Both the position numbers and the translations under genes were made by a program. This document shows, one piece after another, positions 43,284 to 52,095 of a DNA stretch of 64,000 nt. Every line of letters begins with the position of its first letter. Positions within the stretch are counted from its first letter, which is position 1. The DNA lies in the NCBI GenBank assembly GCA_045596625.1, contig JAZOCU010000054.1, positions 1 through 64,000 on the forward strand. Direction: 5' to 3'. The notes below the pieces were generated by a model. It saw only the letters and a list, made by a program, of their open reading frames with translations, did no database searches and was not told the DNA's origin. This stretch comes from Firm-04 sp045596625. Its GTDB lineage: Bacteria; Bacillota; Clostridia; Oscillospirales; Ruminococcaceae.

Positions 43284-43312
43284 ATTATAGCATACTTCAA
43301 GACATTTGTCAA
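43284..43312 (-). promoter_or_regulatory. promoter of tRNA-Val
   Basis: On the minus strand TTGACA (43312-43307), 17-base spacer, TATAAT (43289-43284). Confidence 0.85.
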
Positions 43313-43360
43313 GCGTTTTGCTTGATATTTCATGATGCCGGAGAAAAACATCGGATCCGC

Positions 43361-43389
43361 TTGCAATTTTCTTTATGATATGCTATACT
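43361..43389 (+). promoter_or_regulatory. promoter of the amino acid binding-protein gene
   Basis: TTGCAA (43361-43366), 17-base spacer, TATACT (43384-43389). Confidence 0.75.
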
Positions 43390-43466
43390 ATATGCGTTAT
43401 TTCATTGTAGGCACCCGCTTGCAAAATGACAGAAGTTTTTAAAATCAGAAAGTGAGGAAGTTCTCT

Positions 43467-44303
43467 ATGAAAAAATCATTTGTTTTTAAGCGATTGTTCG
43501 CCGGTATTCTGGCAGCAGGTCTGCTCTTTTGCAGTGCAGGCTGCAGCGACAGCAGCAAATCCGACAACAACGCTGCAGGCGATCAGTCTTTGCAGAAGGT
43601 TCTTGACAGCGGAAAGCTGATCCTGGGTCTGGATGCAACCTTCAAGCCCATGGGCTATACCGATGAAAACGATCAAATCGTTGGCTTTGACATTGACGTT
43701 GCTATGGAAGTCTGCAAGAGAATGGGCGTTGAGCTGGTCAAGCAGCCCATCAACTGGGAAACTAAGGAGGAAGATCTCGACGGCGGCAGAATCGACTGCA
43801 TCTGGAACGGTATGTCCATCAATCCCGAGCGTGCAAATCGTATGAATCTTTCCGAAGCCTATATGAAGAATGAGATGGTATTCATCGTACCTGCCAACAG
43901 CGAAGCAAAGTCCATGAGTGATCTGGCAAATAAGCGGATCGGTGTACAGAACGGTTCTACCGCACAAACCATTCTGCAAGAATGTGAAATCGGCAGCACC
44001 ATCACCGAATCTGCAATGGCAACCAACATCGAAGCCATGCAGCAAATGGAGCTGGGTCTGATCGATGCCGTATTCCTCGATGTGATTGTAGCAGATTATG
44101 AAATTACCATGGGCAACAAGGATTACCGTATCCTGCCTGACGGTCTTTCTGAGGAAGAATATGCCATCGGTTTCCGCAAGAACGACCAAGCTTTGCGTGA
44201 TGAAGTACAGAAGATCCTCGTTGAAATGAAGAAAGACGGCAAGCTCGGTGAGATCTCTACTGCATGGTTCGGCAGCGATATCACCACCGTATCCGCAAAC
44301 TAA
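43467..44303 (+). CDS. polar amino acid ABC transporter substrate-binding lipoprotein
   Basis: 278 aa from ATG 43467. Lipobox FCSAGC (Cys26). The mature part is a family 3 solute-binding protein: KLILGLDATFKPMGYTDENDQIVGFDIDVAMEVCKRMG, GRIDCIWNGMSI, RIGVQNGSTAQ, and QMELGLIDAVFLDV near the hinge. It binds an amino acid, probably polar or cystine-like, outside the cell and delivers it to the permease. It has its own promoter and a strong terminator; permease and ATPase follow under a second promoter. That allows more binding protein than transporter. A GTG 15 bases upstream is a poorer start. Confidence 0.93.
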   Translation: MKKSFVFKRLFAGILAAGLLFCSAGCSDSSKSDNNAAGDQSLQKVLDSGKLILGLDATFKPMGYTDENDQIVGFDIDVAMEVCKRMGVELVKQPINWETKEEDLDGGRIDCIWNGMSINPERANRMNLSEAYMKNEMVFIVPANSEAKSMSDLANKRIGVQNGSTAQTILQECEIGSTITESAMATNIEAMQQMELGLIDAVFLDVIVADYEITMGNKDYRILPDGLSEEEYAIGFRKNDQALRDEVQKILVEMKKDGKLGEISTAWFGSDITTVSAN

Positions 44304-44317
44304 CCGACTATCGTATC

Positions 44318-44358
44318 AAGCACTGCTTTCCACATGATTCGGAAGGCAGTGCTTTTTT
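44318..44358 (+). terminator. terminator after the binding-protein gene
   Basis: AAGCACTGC-TTCC (44318-44331) pairs with GGAAGGCAGTGCTT (44341-44354), then T6. Confidence 0.85.
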
Positions 44359-44370
44359 CGTGGTTTTGTA

Positions 44371-44399
44371 TTGCATTTCATGTGCTTTTGTGATATAAT
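44371..44399 (+). promoter_or_regulatory. promoter of the permease/ATPase genes
   Basis: TTGCAT (44371-44376), 17-base spacer, TATAAT (44394-44399). Confidence 0.8.
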
Positions 44400-44456
44400 A
44401 GGATAAAGTATGCCGATTTTTCGGTGATTTTCTGCCAACAGGGGGGAATACTGTTT

Positions 44457-45161
44457 ATGACATTTGAAGAAATCCAAAAAGTCATATTGATATTACTGGA
44501 GTATCTGGTACCTACACTGAAGGTGTTCGGATTTACCTTGCTGTATGCCATTCCGCTGGGCATGATCGTTGCATTGCTGAAAATGTGCAGGATCAAACCC
44601 ATCTCGTGGATCACAAATCTGTACATCCTTGTTATGCGCGGTACGCCGCTGATGCTTCAGATCATTGTTGCATACTATGCAATCCCTATGCTGAAGCAAG
44701 CGCAGAATCTGCCGGGGTTTCTTTCCGGAATCCTTGCAAAGATCAACATACAGGATGAAAATTTCATGTTCAATGCAGTGCTGTTCGCCTTTGTATTCAA
44801 CTACGCCGCCTATTTCGCCGAGATCTTCCGCGGCGGCATTGAATCCATTCCCAAAGGACAATATGAGGCTGCCGCCGCTTTGAGTATGACAAAGATGCAA
44901 ACCTTCTTCCGGATTATTCTGCCACAGGTGATCAAGCGGGTCGTACCGGCAAGTTCCAACGAGATCATTACGCTGGTCAAGGATACTTCTCTCGCCAATG
45001 TGGTTGCCTATGCCGAAATCACGATGAAAGCAAAGCAGCAAATGCAAAACTATTCTTCACTGGTACCTCTGTTCATTGCCGGTGCATTCTATTTCATTCT
45101 TGCTACCATTCTCACGCTGCTCTCGTCGTATGTCGAGAAGAAGCTCAACTACTACAAATAA
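44457..45161 (+). CDS. amino acid ABC transporter permease
   Basis: 234 aa with about five membrane helices. It has the HisM/GlnP-type pattern: LYILVMRGTPLMLQI near 61-75, FNYAAYFAEIFRGGIESIPKGQYEAAAALSM (the EAA loop that contacts the ATPase, about 119-150) and LVKDTSLANVVAYAEI. ATG 44457 follows AGGGGGG. It works with the ATPase 12 bases downstream and the binding protein upstream. Confidence 0.94.
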   Translation: MTFEEIQKVILILLEYLVPTLKVFGFTLLYAIPLGMIVALLKMCRIKPISWITNLYILVMRGTPLMLQIIVAYYAIPMLKQAQNLPGFLSGILAKINIQDENFMFNAVLFAFVFNYAAYFAEIFRGGIESIPKGQYEAAAALSMTKMQTFFRIILPQVIKRVVPASSNEIITLVKDTSLANVVAYAEITMKAKQQMQNYSSLVPLFIAGAFYFILATILTLLSSYVEKKLNYYK

Positions 45162-45173
45162 GGAGGAGCAAAT

Positions 45174-45929
45174 ATGGCTATGCTGGAAGTATCGCACCTC
45201 CGCAAGAGCTTTGGCTCTCTTGATGTGCTCAAGGATATTTCGTTTTCTGTCAACAAAGGTGATGTCGTCGCTGTCATCGGCCCCAGCGGATCAGGTAAAT
45301 CCACATTGCTGCGCTGCATCAATCAGCTGGAAAAGGCAACCGATGGTCAGATCTGTGTTTGCGGCAAGCAGATGCTCGTAAAAACAGAAAAAGGGACGAT
45401 CGCCTACGCCGATGCAAAAACGCTCCGTGAGATCCGTCTGAAAATCGGACTGGTGTTTCAAAACTTCAATTTGTTTCCGCATTTCACAGTGCTGCGTAAT
45501 ATTACCGAGGCACCGATATGTGTCTTGAAGCAGGATAAGGCCACTGCAGAAAAAACTGCGATGGCGCTGTTGGAAAAAATGGGCCTGACCGCAAAAGCCA
45601 ATGCGTATCCCTGTGAGCTTTCGGGCGGTCAGCAGCAGCGTGTTTCCATTGCCAGAGCGATGGCGCTTCATCCCGAGATCCTGTTCTTTGATGAGCCGAC
45701 CAGTGCGCTTGATCCCGAATTGACCGGCGAGATCCTCAAGGTCATCAAGGAGCTTGCACAAGACGGTATGACGATGGTGATCGTCACACATGAGATGGCG
45801 TTTGCCCGTGATGTGGCAGATCGTGTCATCTTTATGGAAAACGGCGTGATCGTGGAGGACGGTACCCCCGATCTTGTCTTTGGCGAAAATGCAAACGAAC
45901 GCACCAAGCAGTTCCTGCAGCGTTACTAA
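45174..45929 (+). CDS. amino acid ABC transporter ATP-binding protein
   Basis: 251 aa. Walker A GPSGSGKST (about 37-45), Q-loop FQNFNLFPHFTV, signature LSGGQQQRVSIARAM (about 144-158), Walker B ILFFDEPTSALDPEL, and H-loop VTHEM. It is the GlnQ/HisP type, which powers polar amino acid uptake with the upstream permease. AAGGAGG precedes the ATG. A hairpin terminator (45960-45996) closes the set. Confidence 0.96.
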   Translation: MAMLEVSHLRKSFGSLDVLKDISFSVNKGDVVAVIGPSGSGKSTLLRCINQLEKATDGQICVCGKQMLVKTEKGTIAYADAKTLREIRLKIGLVFQNFNLFPHFTVLRNITEAPICVLKQDKATAEKTAMALLEKMGLTAKANAYPCELSGGQQQRVSIARAMALHPEILFFDEPTSALDPELTGEILKVIKELAQDGMTMVIVTHEMAFARDVADRVIFMENGVIVEDGTPDLVFGENANERTKQFLQRY

Positions 45930-45959
45930 AATACCGCGCATCTTTACATCACAAACAGC

Positions 45960-46002
45960 AAGGCATCGTTCTCTGTCCGGGAGCGATGCCTTTTCGTTTT
46001 TT
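45960..46002 (+). terminator. terminator of the amino acid transporter genes
   Basis: AAGGCATCG (45960-45968) pairs with CGATGCCTT (45984-45992), followed by TTCGTTTTTTCT. Confidence 0.75.
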
Positions 46003-46006
46003 CTGT

Positions 46007-46987
46007 CTACCTGCTGCGTCTGTAATATACCATTGCCTTTTGCGCCACAACCAGATTTGCCATGGAAATTGATCCGGGATCCGATGCGATCGCAGAAGCC
46101 GTGGTGGTAGTGGTTTCCGTTGCAGTGGTTTCCATATCGAAAGAAGACTCACTTGGCAGCGTGGTCTCTATGGTAGTGGTGAACGGCATCATTGTCGTCG
46201 TTCCGACCGCAGGCGGTGTCGTTGATGTCAGTGTTGCAATAGGCGTATCATGCGGTGTTGTGGTCGTTGAGGTATACCATGGTGTGGTAGAGGTTCTTGC
46301 GGTTGTGGAAGTGGTTGTGGTGACAGAGGTTCTTGCGGTCGTTGTGGTGGTTGTGGTGGTAAAGGTTCTTGCGGTCGTTGTAGTAATTGTTGTTGTGGGA
46401 AAAGTTCTAGCAGTTGTTGAAGTGGTCGTAATCAGCGAAGATTCCATATCGGAAGACAGTGTTGTGGTGCCGGCGGTACTGTCGGATGAAGACGGCTGCA
46501 CGGTAGCACTTGTCTGTACCGAGGATACTTCGCCGCTGCCGGTGGAATCCACAGTCGGCACTGTATGGCTGCCGAGCGTTGTGATCCCGGATTGTATCGG
46601 TGTCTGCGATGTGGTTTGTGTCGTAGTTTCCTGGGCTTGCGTTGTGATCAAAGAATCCGTATCGCTGCTGTTTGAAATTTGCAGGGAAGGCAAATTCCGC
46701 AATACCAGTGCAGAACCGATCACAACAATGGCAAGGCATGCCACCGCCATCAGATAATACCGTGGCTGGCGGCGCGATTGCTTGCTCTGTCGGATCCGGG
46801 AGTTGCTTCCGACAAATTCAGATGCCGATGTTGTCTGCAAGCCGCACTGCTCCAAAAGACGAGCTTCGATCCGCTTTTGCGTATCCGCATCCGCTTGGGG
46901 CAGCGGCAGATCCGCCAGCAAAGCAGAAAGCTCTGATTCTTCCATCTGATCAAACAGCTGTTCCAGATCATGTGTATCAAATGTCAT
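46007..46987 (-). CDS. membrane protein with Thr-rich outer domain, putative anti-sigma partner
   Basis: 326 aa from ATG 46987. Residues 1-about 75 are acidic and cytoplasmic (LEQLFDQMEESELSALLADLPLPQAD), one membrane helix spans about 77-96, and the rest is outside. Residues about 184-285 are almost only Thr and Ser with four TART units spaced 12-13 residues apart; the last 30 residues are less biased. The gene overlaps the end of the sigma-factor gene by 11 bases, the usual layout of sigma/anti-sigma pairs. A known sigma-binding domain is not obvious, so anti-sigma function is an inference from gene order and topology. The Thr-rich part is probably O-glycosylated and wall-spanning. GGAGGTGA precedes the ATG. 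Confidence 0.65.
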   Translation of the reverse strand: MTFDTHDLEQLFDQMEESELSALLADLPLPQADADTQKRIEARLLEQCGLQTTSASEFVGSNSRIRQSKQSRRQPRYYLMAVACLAIVVIGSALVLRNLPSLQISNSSDTDSLITTQAQETTTQTTSQTPIQSGITTLGSHTVPTVDSTGSGEVSSVQTSATVQPSSSDSTAGTTTLSSDMESSLITTTSTTARTFPTTTITTTTARTFTTTTTTTTARTSVTTTTSTTARTSTTPWYTSTTTTPHDTPIATLTSTTPPAVGTTTMMPFTTTIETTLPSESSFDMETTATETTTTTASAIASDPGSISMANLVVAQKAMVYYRRSR

Positions 46988-47546
46988 CGCAATCACCTCC
47001 CATCGCCTTTCGCAGTTTTTTCTTGGCACGAGAGATCCGCATTTCTACCGTGCCCACACGCATAGAAAGCCGATCGGCAATTTCCGCTGCAGTCTCACCG
47101 AAATAATACTTCCACAGTATGATGCTGCGATCCGGCTCTCCAAGCGCATTGATGGCAGCTATCAAAGCATTGCAGCGTTCCTTTTGGAGATACTGCTCCT
47201 CCGGAGACAAAACGGCGCCGAACGGATCGTTCTGCTGCTCCTCTTCCTGCAATGCTGTCTGCACAGGCTGTGCGGAATACTTCCGATACCGATCCACACA
47301 GCGCCGTGTGGTCATGGTAGCAAGCAGCCCTCGTACACTTCCTTTTTCAACAGCAAGCCGGTCTCGTTTCAGATAAAAGGCAAACAATACATCATTGGTC
47401 AGCTCTTCCAGTTCATCATCGCTGCAAATGCCGCCGATTTTCCGGCGGGCAATGCTCATCACGAAGCCGGTATATTCCTGCACCAGCATCCGACAGCCCT
47501 TAGCGGGATCTGTTTTCAGCAGCTGAAGCACTTCTGTATCCGTCAT
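46977..47546 (-). CDS. ECF-type RNA polymerase sigma factor
   Basis: 189 aa with region 2 (EYTGFVMSIARRKIGG..., ELTNDVLFAFYL, LATMTTRRCVDRYRKY, about 24-91) and region 4 (LGEPDRSIILWKYYFGETAAEIADRLSMRVGTVEMRISRAKKKLRKAM, about 137-184). No region 1 or 3, thus ECF group. It directs RNA polymerase to an unknown regulon. GAGAGGTGA precedes the ATG. Its overlap with the Thr-rich membrane protein suggests response to an outside signal. Confidence 0.9.
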   Translation of the reverse strand: MTDTEVLQLLKTDPAKGCRMLVQEYTGFVMSIARRKIGGICSDDELEELTNDVLFAFYLKRDRLAVEKGSVRGLLATMTTRRCVDRYRKYSAQPVQTALQEEEQQNDPFGAVLSPEEQYLQKERCNALIAAINALGEPDRSIILWKYYFGETAAEIADRLSMRVGTVEMRISRAKKKLRKAMGGDCDDI

Positions 47547-47637
47547 GCCTTTTCACCTCTCTTCTCCTGCTGTATCAAAAGACACAATACAGCTTATAAT
47601 TATATTCGCAAAAAACTTCCGCATCCTCACGAATCTC

Positions 47638-47684
47638 TCAAAAACAGCGTGTGATTCCCTCGAAAAAGACGGAATCACACGCTG
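47638..47684 (-). terminator. terminator of the FAD oxidoreductase operon
   Basis: On the minus strand CAGCGTGTGATTCC (47684-47671) pairs with GGAATCACACGCTG (47658-47645), followed by T-rich bases. Confidence 0.8.
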
Positions 47685-47696
47685 TATTCATACCGG

Positions 47697-48908
47697 TTAC
47701 GGATCCTGTGCCGCTGCTTTCCCGACATAGGCACCCGAAGCCCATGCCCAATCCAGATTATATCCACCGCAATCGCCGTCAAGATCCAGCAGTTCACCGC
47801 AAAAATACAAGCCCTTTGCACAGCGGGATTCCAGATTGTGATCCACGGACTGTCCGGAGATGCCGCCGGCAGTGACCTGCGCCTGCGCAAAGCCTGCCAT
47901 CGCAGTGACAGGGAAGCGCCAATCGGTCAGTTGGTGCAGCAGCTTTTCTCTTGCCGCAGATGACGCAAACAGCGTTCCGATACTGCCCTGTGCCTTTCCC
48001 ACTGCCTGCTTGATGCATACGGCACCAACTCGCTTCGGCACAAGACCGATCAGCAAATATTCCGCTTCGGCATCGGCATACAAGGTGATCAGCTCTGAAA
48101 GCAGCCGTTTTGCCTCCTGCGGTGTCCGATCCGGGAGCAGGTTCAGCGAAACCGTCATGCGGTCACGATAGACCGCCGCCAAACGAGACAGATTGAAAAT
48201 ACAAATGCCGGAAAGCGCAGTATCTGTAAACTGCACCTCTCCCCGTTCCTGCTTGCGGATGTTTCCATCCACAACGGCAGAAGCCATCGCTTGGACACGC
48301 ATTCCCTTCAGACTGCGAACCAGAGCCGGATTCGTAGGGATAGGACAAAGTGCCGGCAGCGGCGCAACGATCCGATGCCCCATCCGCTCCAGCATCGGCA
48401 GCAAATTTCCATCGGTGCCATTCACCGGAGATGCCGAGCCGCCTGCCGCCAGAATCACTGCATCCGCAGAATATCTTGCATCCGCACATTCCGCGATCCA
48501 GCGTCCTTGTTTTCGGGATAGGGCGGTCAGCTTAGTATCGCAGCATATGGTCACACGCAGTCGTTCACAGGCAAGACGAAGTGCATCCAGCACCGATGCT
48601 GCCGCTCCGCTGCTTGGATATTGCCTGCCTTCACTGTCGGTACGAGTCAGCACACCAAGCCTTCGGAAAAAACGCACTGTATCAAATTGCTGTAAAATTT
48701 GTTTTGCCTGCGGCACTGTACCGTGATAATGTGCAAGCTCCTTGCCTGTATGCCCCAGATTGCAACGGCCGTTTCCTGTGGCAAGGATCTTCTTTCCCAC
48801 ACGAGGCAGGCGCTCCAAAATCGTCACTTGCGCACCGCATTCTGCAGCAGCAATGGCAGCCGATAATCCTGAAGCGCCTCCGCCGATGATCAGGATCTGT
48901 TTGCTCAT
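47697..48908 (-). CDS. FAD-dependent oxidoreductase, HI0933/YhiN family
   Basis: 403 aa. N-terminal FAD-binding IIGGGASGLSAAIAAAECGAQVTILE (about 5-30), followed by KILATGNGRCNLGH (family signature, about 39-52), AVILAAGGSASPVNGTDG (about 150), and the C-terminal AGGISGQSVDHNLESRCAKGLYFCGELLDLDGDCGGYNLDWAWASG. Flavoproteins of this group are conserved but their substrates are unknown. ATGA overlap with the upstream membrane protein gene shows cotranslation. A terminator follows. Confidence 0.93.
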   Translation of the reverse strand: MSKQILIIGGGASGLSAAIAAAECGAQVTILERLPRVGKKILATGNGRCNLGHTGKELAHYHGTVPQAKQILQQFDTVRFFRRLGVLTRTDSEGRQYPSSGAAASVLDALRLACERLRVTICCDTKLTALSRKQGRWIAECADARYSADAVILAAGGSASPVNGTDGNLLPMLERMGHRIVAPLPALCPIPTNPALVRSLKGMRVQAMASAVVDGNIRKQERGEVQFTDTALSGICIFNLSRLAAVYRDRMTVSLNLLPDRTPQEAKRLLSELITLYADAEAEYLLIGLVPKRVGAVCIKQAVGKAQGSIGTLFASSAAREKLLHQLTDWRFPVTAMAGFAQAQVTAGGISGQSVDHNLESRCAKGLYFCGELLDLDGDCGGYNLDWAWASGAYVGKAAAQDP

Positions 48909-49999
48909 ATCAGCTGGCGGAAACGATACTTTCCGCTGTCTGCACGGATCATACTGGGTATCGTGCAGAACGCTGCGATAAGAGCAGAAAGCACGCCCCA
49001 GAGAATATTTTTGATCAGCTCACCCTTAGCGGGAGAAAACATCTCCGTTTTCAGCATAGCGGGCAGATCCACAAAGCACGACCATGCATTGGGATGATCG
49101 TCGATCATATCGGCCATTTCCAGTGCATCATCATAGGTCTGCTGCAATTCCGCACGGGTGCAGCCGATATATTCCTCGATTTCCTCGCTGGTTAATGTAT
49201 CCATCGCTTCCTTCAGATCAACACACATTTCACGGATCTCGGCACTGCTGGTATCAAGGCTTTGCAAATGCTTGGAAAAATCCTTGGCAATGCAAAAACA
49301 GGGTGTCAGAAATGCAACCAGCAGGCACAGGAATGCAGCAAACACACCACCCCAAACCGTCAGCTTCCCACCGAATTTTCTGGCACAATACAGTGCGGTA
49401 AATACACCTGCCGCACCGCTGATATAAGCGATATAGCCCATCTCATAGAGAATATAGGTAATGACAAACAACACTACCGCACCGATCAAGGAACCAAGCA
49501 AAACACCTAGCAGATTGGCTTTTTGCTCTGATTTCTGCACATGATTCTCCGCATATGCCTGCTCAACGCGAGCGGCACAGCTGCTGCAGAACGATAATGC
49601 CATATCATTGAGCATGTACTGATAATGGCCTGTGGACGTTCCGCATTCGGCACAGCAGGGATATACTCTTTGCTGCTGCAAAAACGCAATCAAAAGCTGC
49701 AGATTTTCAATCGCGGCTTCCGTAGCCTTTCGGCCACGAAGTACAAATAAGCCTCTCAGCATTCTGTTGCGGTACTGACATTGCGTAACGCCGGCCTGCT
49801 GCATCTGCCATTGTTGAATTGCAGCTTCCATATTCACACCCTCCGGCTGATCCACGCAAAGTGTAAAAATCAAATAGTTCTGCTGTGCATTCCAACACAG
49901 TGAAATCGGATAGCCAAGGTATTCTCCCCAGAAGACATTTTCCTTCTTTTCAAAACATAACCCCGTGCTTTCCGCAAATTGTTGTACATTCAATCCCAT
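48905..49999 (-). CDS. hypothetical membrane protein with zinc-ribbon-like segment
   Basis: 364 aa from ATG 49999 (AAAGGTGAT upstream; GTG 50011 would overlap that site). Soluble N-terminus (about 1-125), a zinc-ribbon-like CCAECGTSTG ... CSSC (about 114-139), two or three membrane helices (about 160-240), a soluble acidic loop and a last helix (about 325-350). Unrecognised. It is first in an operon with the FAD oxidoreductase, with a good promoter at 50038-50066. Confidence 0.7.
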   Translation of the reverse strand: MGLNVQQFAESTGLCFEKKENVFWGEYLGYPISLCWNAQQNYLIFTLCVDQPEGVNMEAAIQQWQMQQAGVTQCQYRNRMLRGLFVLRGRKATEAAIENLQLLIAFLQQQRVYPCCAECGTSTGHYQYMLNDMALSFCSSCAARVEQAYAENHVQKSEQKANLLGVLLGSLIGAVVLFVITYILYEMGYIAYISGAAGVFTALYCARKFGGKLTVWGGVFAAFLCLLVAFLTPCFCIAKDFSKHLQSLDTSSAEIREMCVDLKEAMDTLTSEEIEEYIGCTRAELQQTYDDALEMADMIDDHPNAWSCFVDLPAMLKTEMFSPAKGELIKNILWGVLSALIAAFCTIPSMIRADSGKYRFRQLI

Positions 50000-50037
50000 C
50001 TTGAGTATCACCTTTCTGTAATTGTAATAATAATCAT

Positions 50038-50066
50038 ATTATACAAGATTTCATCGAAAATTGCAA
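50038..50066 (-). promoter_or_regulatory. promoter of the membrane protein/FAD oxidoreductase operon
   Basis: On the minus strand TTGCAA (50066-50061), 17-base spacer, TATAAT (50043-50038). Confidence 0.8.
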
Positions 50067-50074
50067 TATCCAAG

Positions 50075-50108
50075 CAAAAAAAAGCAGTATGACCAAGATC
50101 ATACTGCT
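50075..50108 (-). terminator. terminator of the ABC exporter operon
   Basis: On the minus strand AGCAGTATGA (50108-50099) pairs with TCATACTGCT (50092-50083), then a T-run. Confidence 0.8.
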
Positions 50109-50160
50109 CCGTTTATATAAAAAAGCTTGTCAAAGCGATTAAATCGGCGCTCCCTGCCAA

Positions 50161-52095
50161 TCAGGAAAGCTCAAACATTCCCGTATACAGCTGATAATAT
50201 TTGCCTTTCTGTGCGATCAGCGTTTCATGATTGCCGCGTTCGATGATCTCGCCCTTTTCCAGCACCATAATCGCCTGTGCATTCCGGATGGTCGATAATC
50301 TGTGCGCAATCACAAATACCGTTCTGCCTTCCATCAACTGATCCATGCCTTTTTCGATCAAAGCTTCGGTACGGGTATCAATAGAGCTTGTGGCTTCATC
50401 CAGAATCAGTACCGGCGGATCGGCAATAGCAGCACGGGCGATTGCCAGCAGCTGCCGTTGTCCTTGGCTAAGATTTGCACCATCGGCAGTCAGCATGGTA
50501 TCATAACCCTGCGGCAAATGGGAGATGAAATAATGTGCATTGGCGCGCTTGGCTGCGGCAATGACATCTTCATCGCCGGCATCCAGTCTGCCATATTGGA
50601 TGTTTTCCCGAACTGTACCGGTGAACAAATGCGTATCCTGCAATACCATAGCAAGAGAACGCCGCAGATCATCTTTTTTGATCTTATTGATGTTAATGCC
50701 ATCATAACGGATCTTGCCGTCAGGCACATCATAGAATCGATTGATAAGATTGGTGATGGTGGTTTTTCCGGCACCCGTCGAACCTACAAAGGCGATCTTT
50801 TCACCGTCATTGGCATAAAGCGAGATATCATTGAGCACGATCTTTTCCGGCGTATAGCCGAATACGACGTGATCAAACTCCACATTGCCGTTTACGGGTG
50901 TATAGGTGATCGTGCCGTCCTTATGAGGATGCTTCCATGCCCAAAAACCGGTGCGCTCCGACACTTCTTCTATGGTGCCGTCGGCAAGCTTACGGGCATT
51001 GACCAGTGTGACATAGCCGTCATCCACTTCCGGCTCCTCATCCAGCATACGAAAAATACGTTCCGCACCGGCAAGGGAAGAAAGGATCGTACCAAAAAGC
51101 TGTGCCACCTGTGTGATGGGTCTGGTGAAAGTTCGGCTGTATTCCAAAAAGGAAATCAGTGCACCCAGAGAAATCATGCCGTGAATACCCATAATGCCGC
51201 CGCAGATCGCAGTAACCGCATAACAGATATGAGACAGATTGGCCATAATGGGCATCAGCATATTGGAAAAGGAGTGGGCTTCCGTGGCAGCATGGCAAAG
51301 CGTTTCATTGCGCTGTGCAAAGCCTTCCTTGGTTGCATTCTCATGACAGAATACTTTGACGACCTTCTGTCCTTCGATCATTTCTTCAATATAGCCATTG
51401 ACAGCACCGATGGCTTGCTGCTGCTGCTTGAAGAATTTTCCCGAACGGCCCGCCAGTGTTCCGGCAATTTTCATTTGTACTGCAAGGAACAAAAGCACCA
51501 GAATCGTCAGCATCCAGCTGTAACGCAGCATCATGACAAAGGTGCCGGTAACGGTAACAATACCCACCAGCAATTGAGAAAGCGTATTGGAAAGCATTTC
51601 ACGCAGCGTATCCACATCATTGGTATAGTGACTCATCAGCTCGCCGTGCGTATGCGTATCAAAATAACGAATGGGCAACCGCTCCATATGAGAAAACATC
51701 TGCTTGCGGATCTTGAACAGTGTGCTCGAAGAAACCTTCAGCAGCAGTCTTGCATAGAGATAAGCGCTCAGAGCACCGCTGAGATAGATGACAGCCATGA
51801 TCAGCAGGGTACGGATCAATCCGCCCATTTGCTCAAGCTCCATCAGATTCTTGACAGGTCCCGAAGCATATTCACTGATCATCGGTGTGAGATAATCGTC
51901 AATGATGACCTGCAGAAATGAAGTACCAATAACCTGTGCCAGTGTAGAAATCAGAATAAATACTCCGATCAGCAAAAGCAGCAGCCGATATTCGGCAAAA
52001 TAGGAAAACAATCTGCGGATCGTTTTTCCCATATGCTCGGGTTTTTTGCCGGGGGCGAAATTCTGCGGGCCCCTTCCGCCTGCCATACGAGCCAT
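50161..52095 (-). CDS. ABC exporter, second half (ATPase and permease)
   Basis: 644 aa: N-terminal extension (about 40), six membrane helices (about 40-330), an ATPase (about 380-640) with Walker A GSTGAGKTT, Q-loop VLQDTHLFTGTVRENI, signature LSQGQRQLLAIARA, and complete Walker B LILDEATSSID. It pairs with the 578-aa protein to form a heterodimeric exporter of the LmrCD/BmrCD type; the substrate is probably a drug or lipid. An insert of about 35 residues lies between membrane domain and ATPase (WAWKHPHKDG region). The start overlaps the partner's stop by one base. Last gene of a MarR-controlled operon. Confidence 0.93.
   Translation of the reverse strand: MARMAGGRGPQNFAPGKKPEHMGKTIRRLFSYFAEYRLLLLLIGVFILISTLAQVIGTSFLQVIIDDYLTPMISEYASGPVKNLMELEQMGGLIRTLLIMAVIYLSGALSAYLYARLLLKVSSSTLFKIRKQMFSHMERLPIRYFDTHTHGELMSHYTNDVDTLREMLSNTLSQLLVGIVTVTGTFVMMLRYSWMLTILVLLFLAVQMKIAGTLAGRSGKFFKQQQQAIGAVNGYIEEMIEGQKVVKVFCHENATKEGFAQRNETLCHAATEAHSFSNMLMPIMANLSHICYAVTAICGGIMGIHGMISLGALISFLEYSRTFTRPITQVAQLFGTILSSLAGAERIFRMLDEEPEVDDGYVTLVNARKLADGTIEEVSERTGFWAWKHPHKDGTITYTPVNGNVEFDHVVFGYTPEKIVLNDISLYANDGEKIAFVGSTGAGKTTITNLINRFYDVPDGKIRYDGININKIKKDDLRRSLAMVLQDTHLFTGTVRENIQYGRLDAGDEDVIAAAKRANAHYFISHLPQGYDTMLTADGANLSQGQRQLLAIARAAIADPPVLILDEATSSIDTRTEALIEKGMDQLMEGRTVFVIAHRLSTIRNAQAIMVLEKGEIIERGNHETLIAQKGKYYQLYTGMFELS

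Noticed and set aside
46062..46757. Plus-strand frame rich in Val over the Thr-rich gene
   Set aside because: It is the complement of ACN codons (GTN on the other strand); no ribosome site and it lacks protein character.
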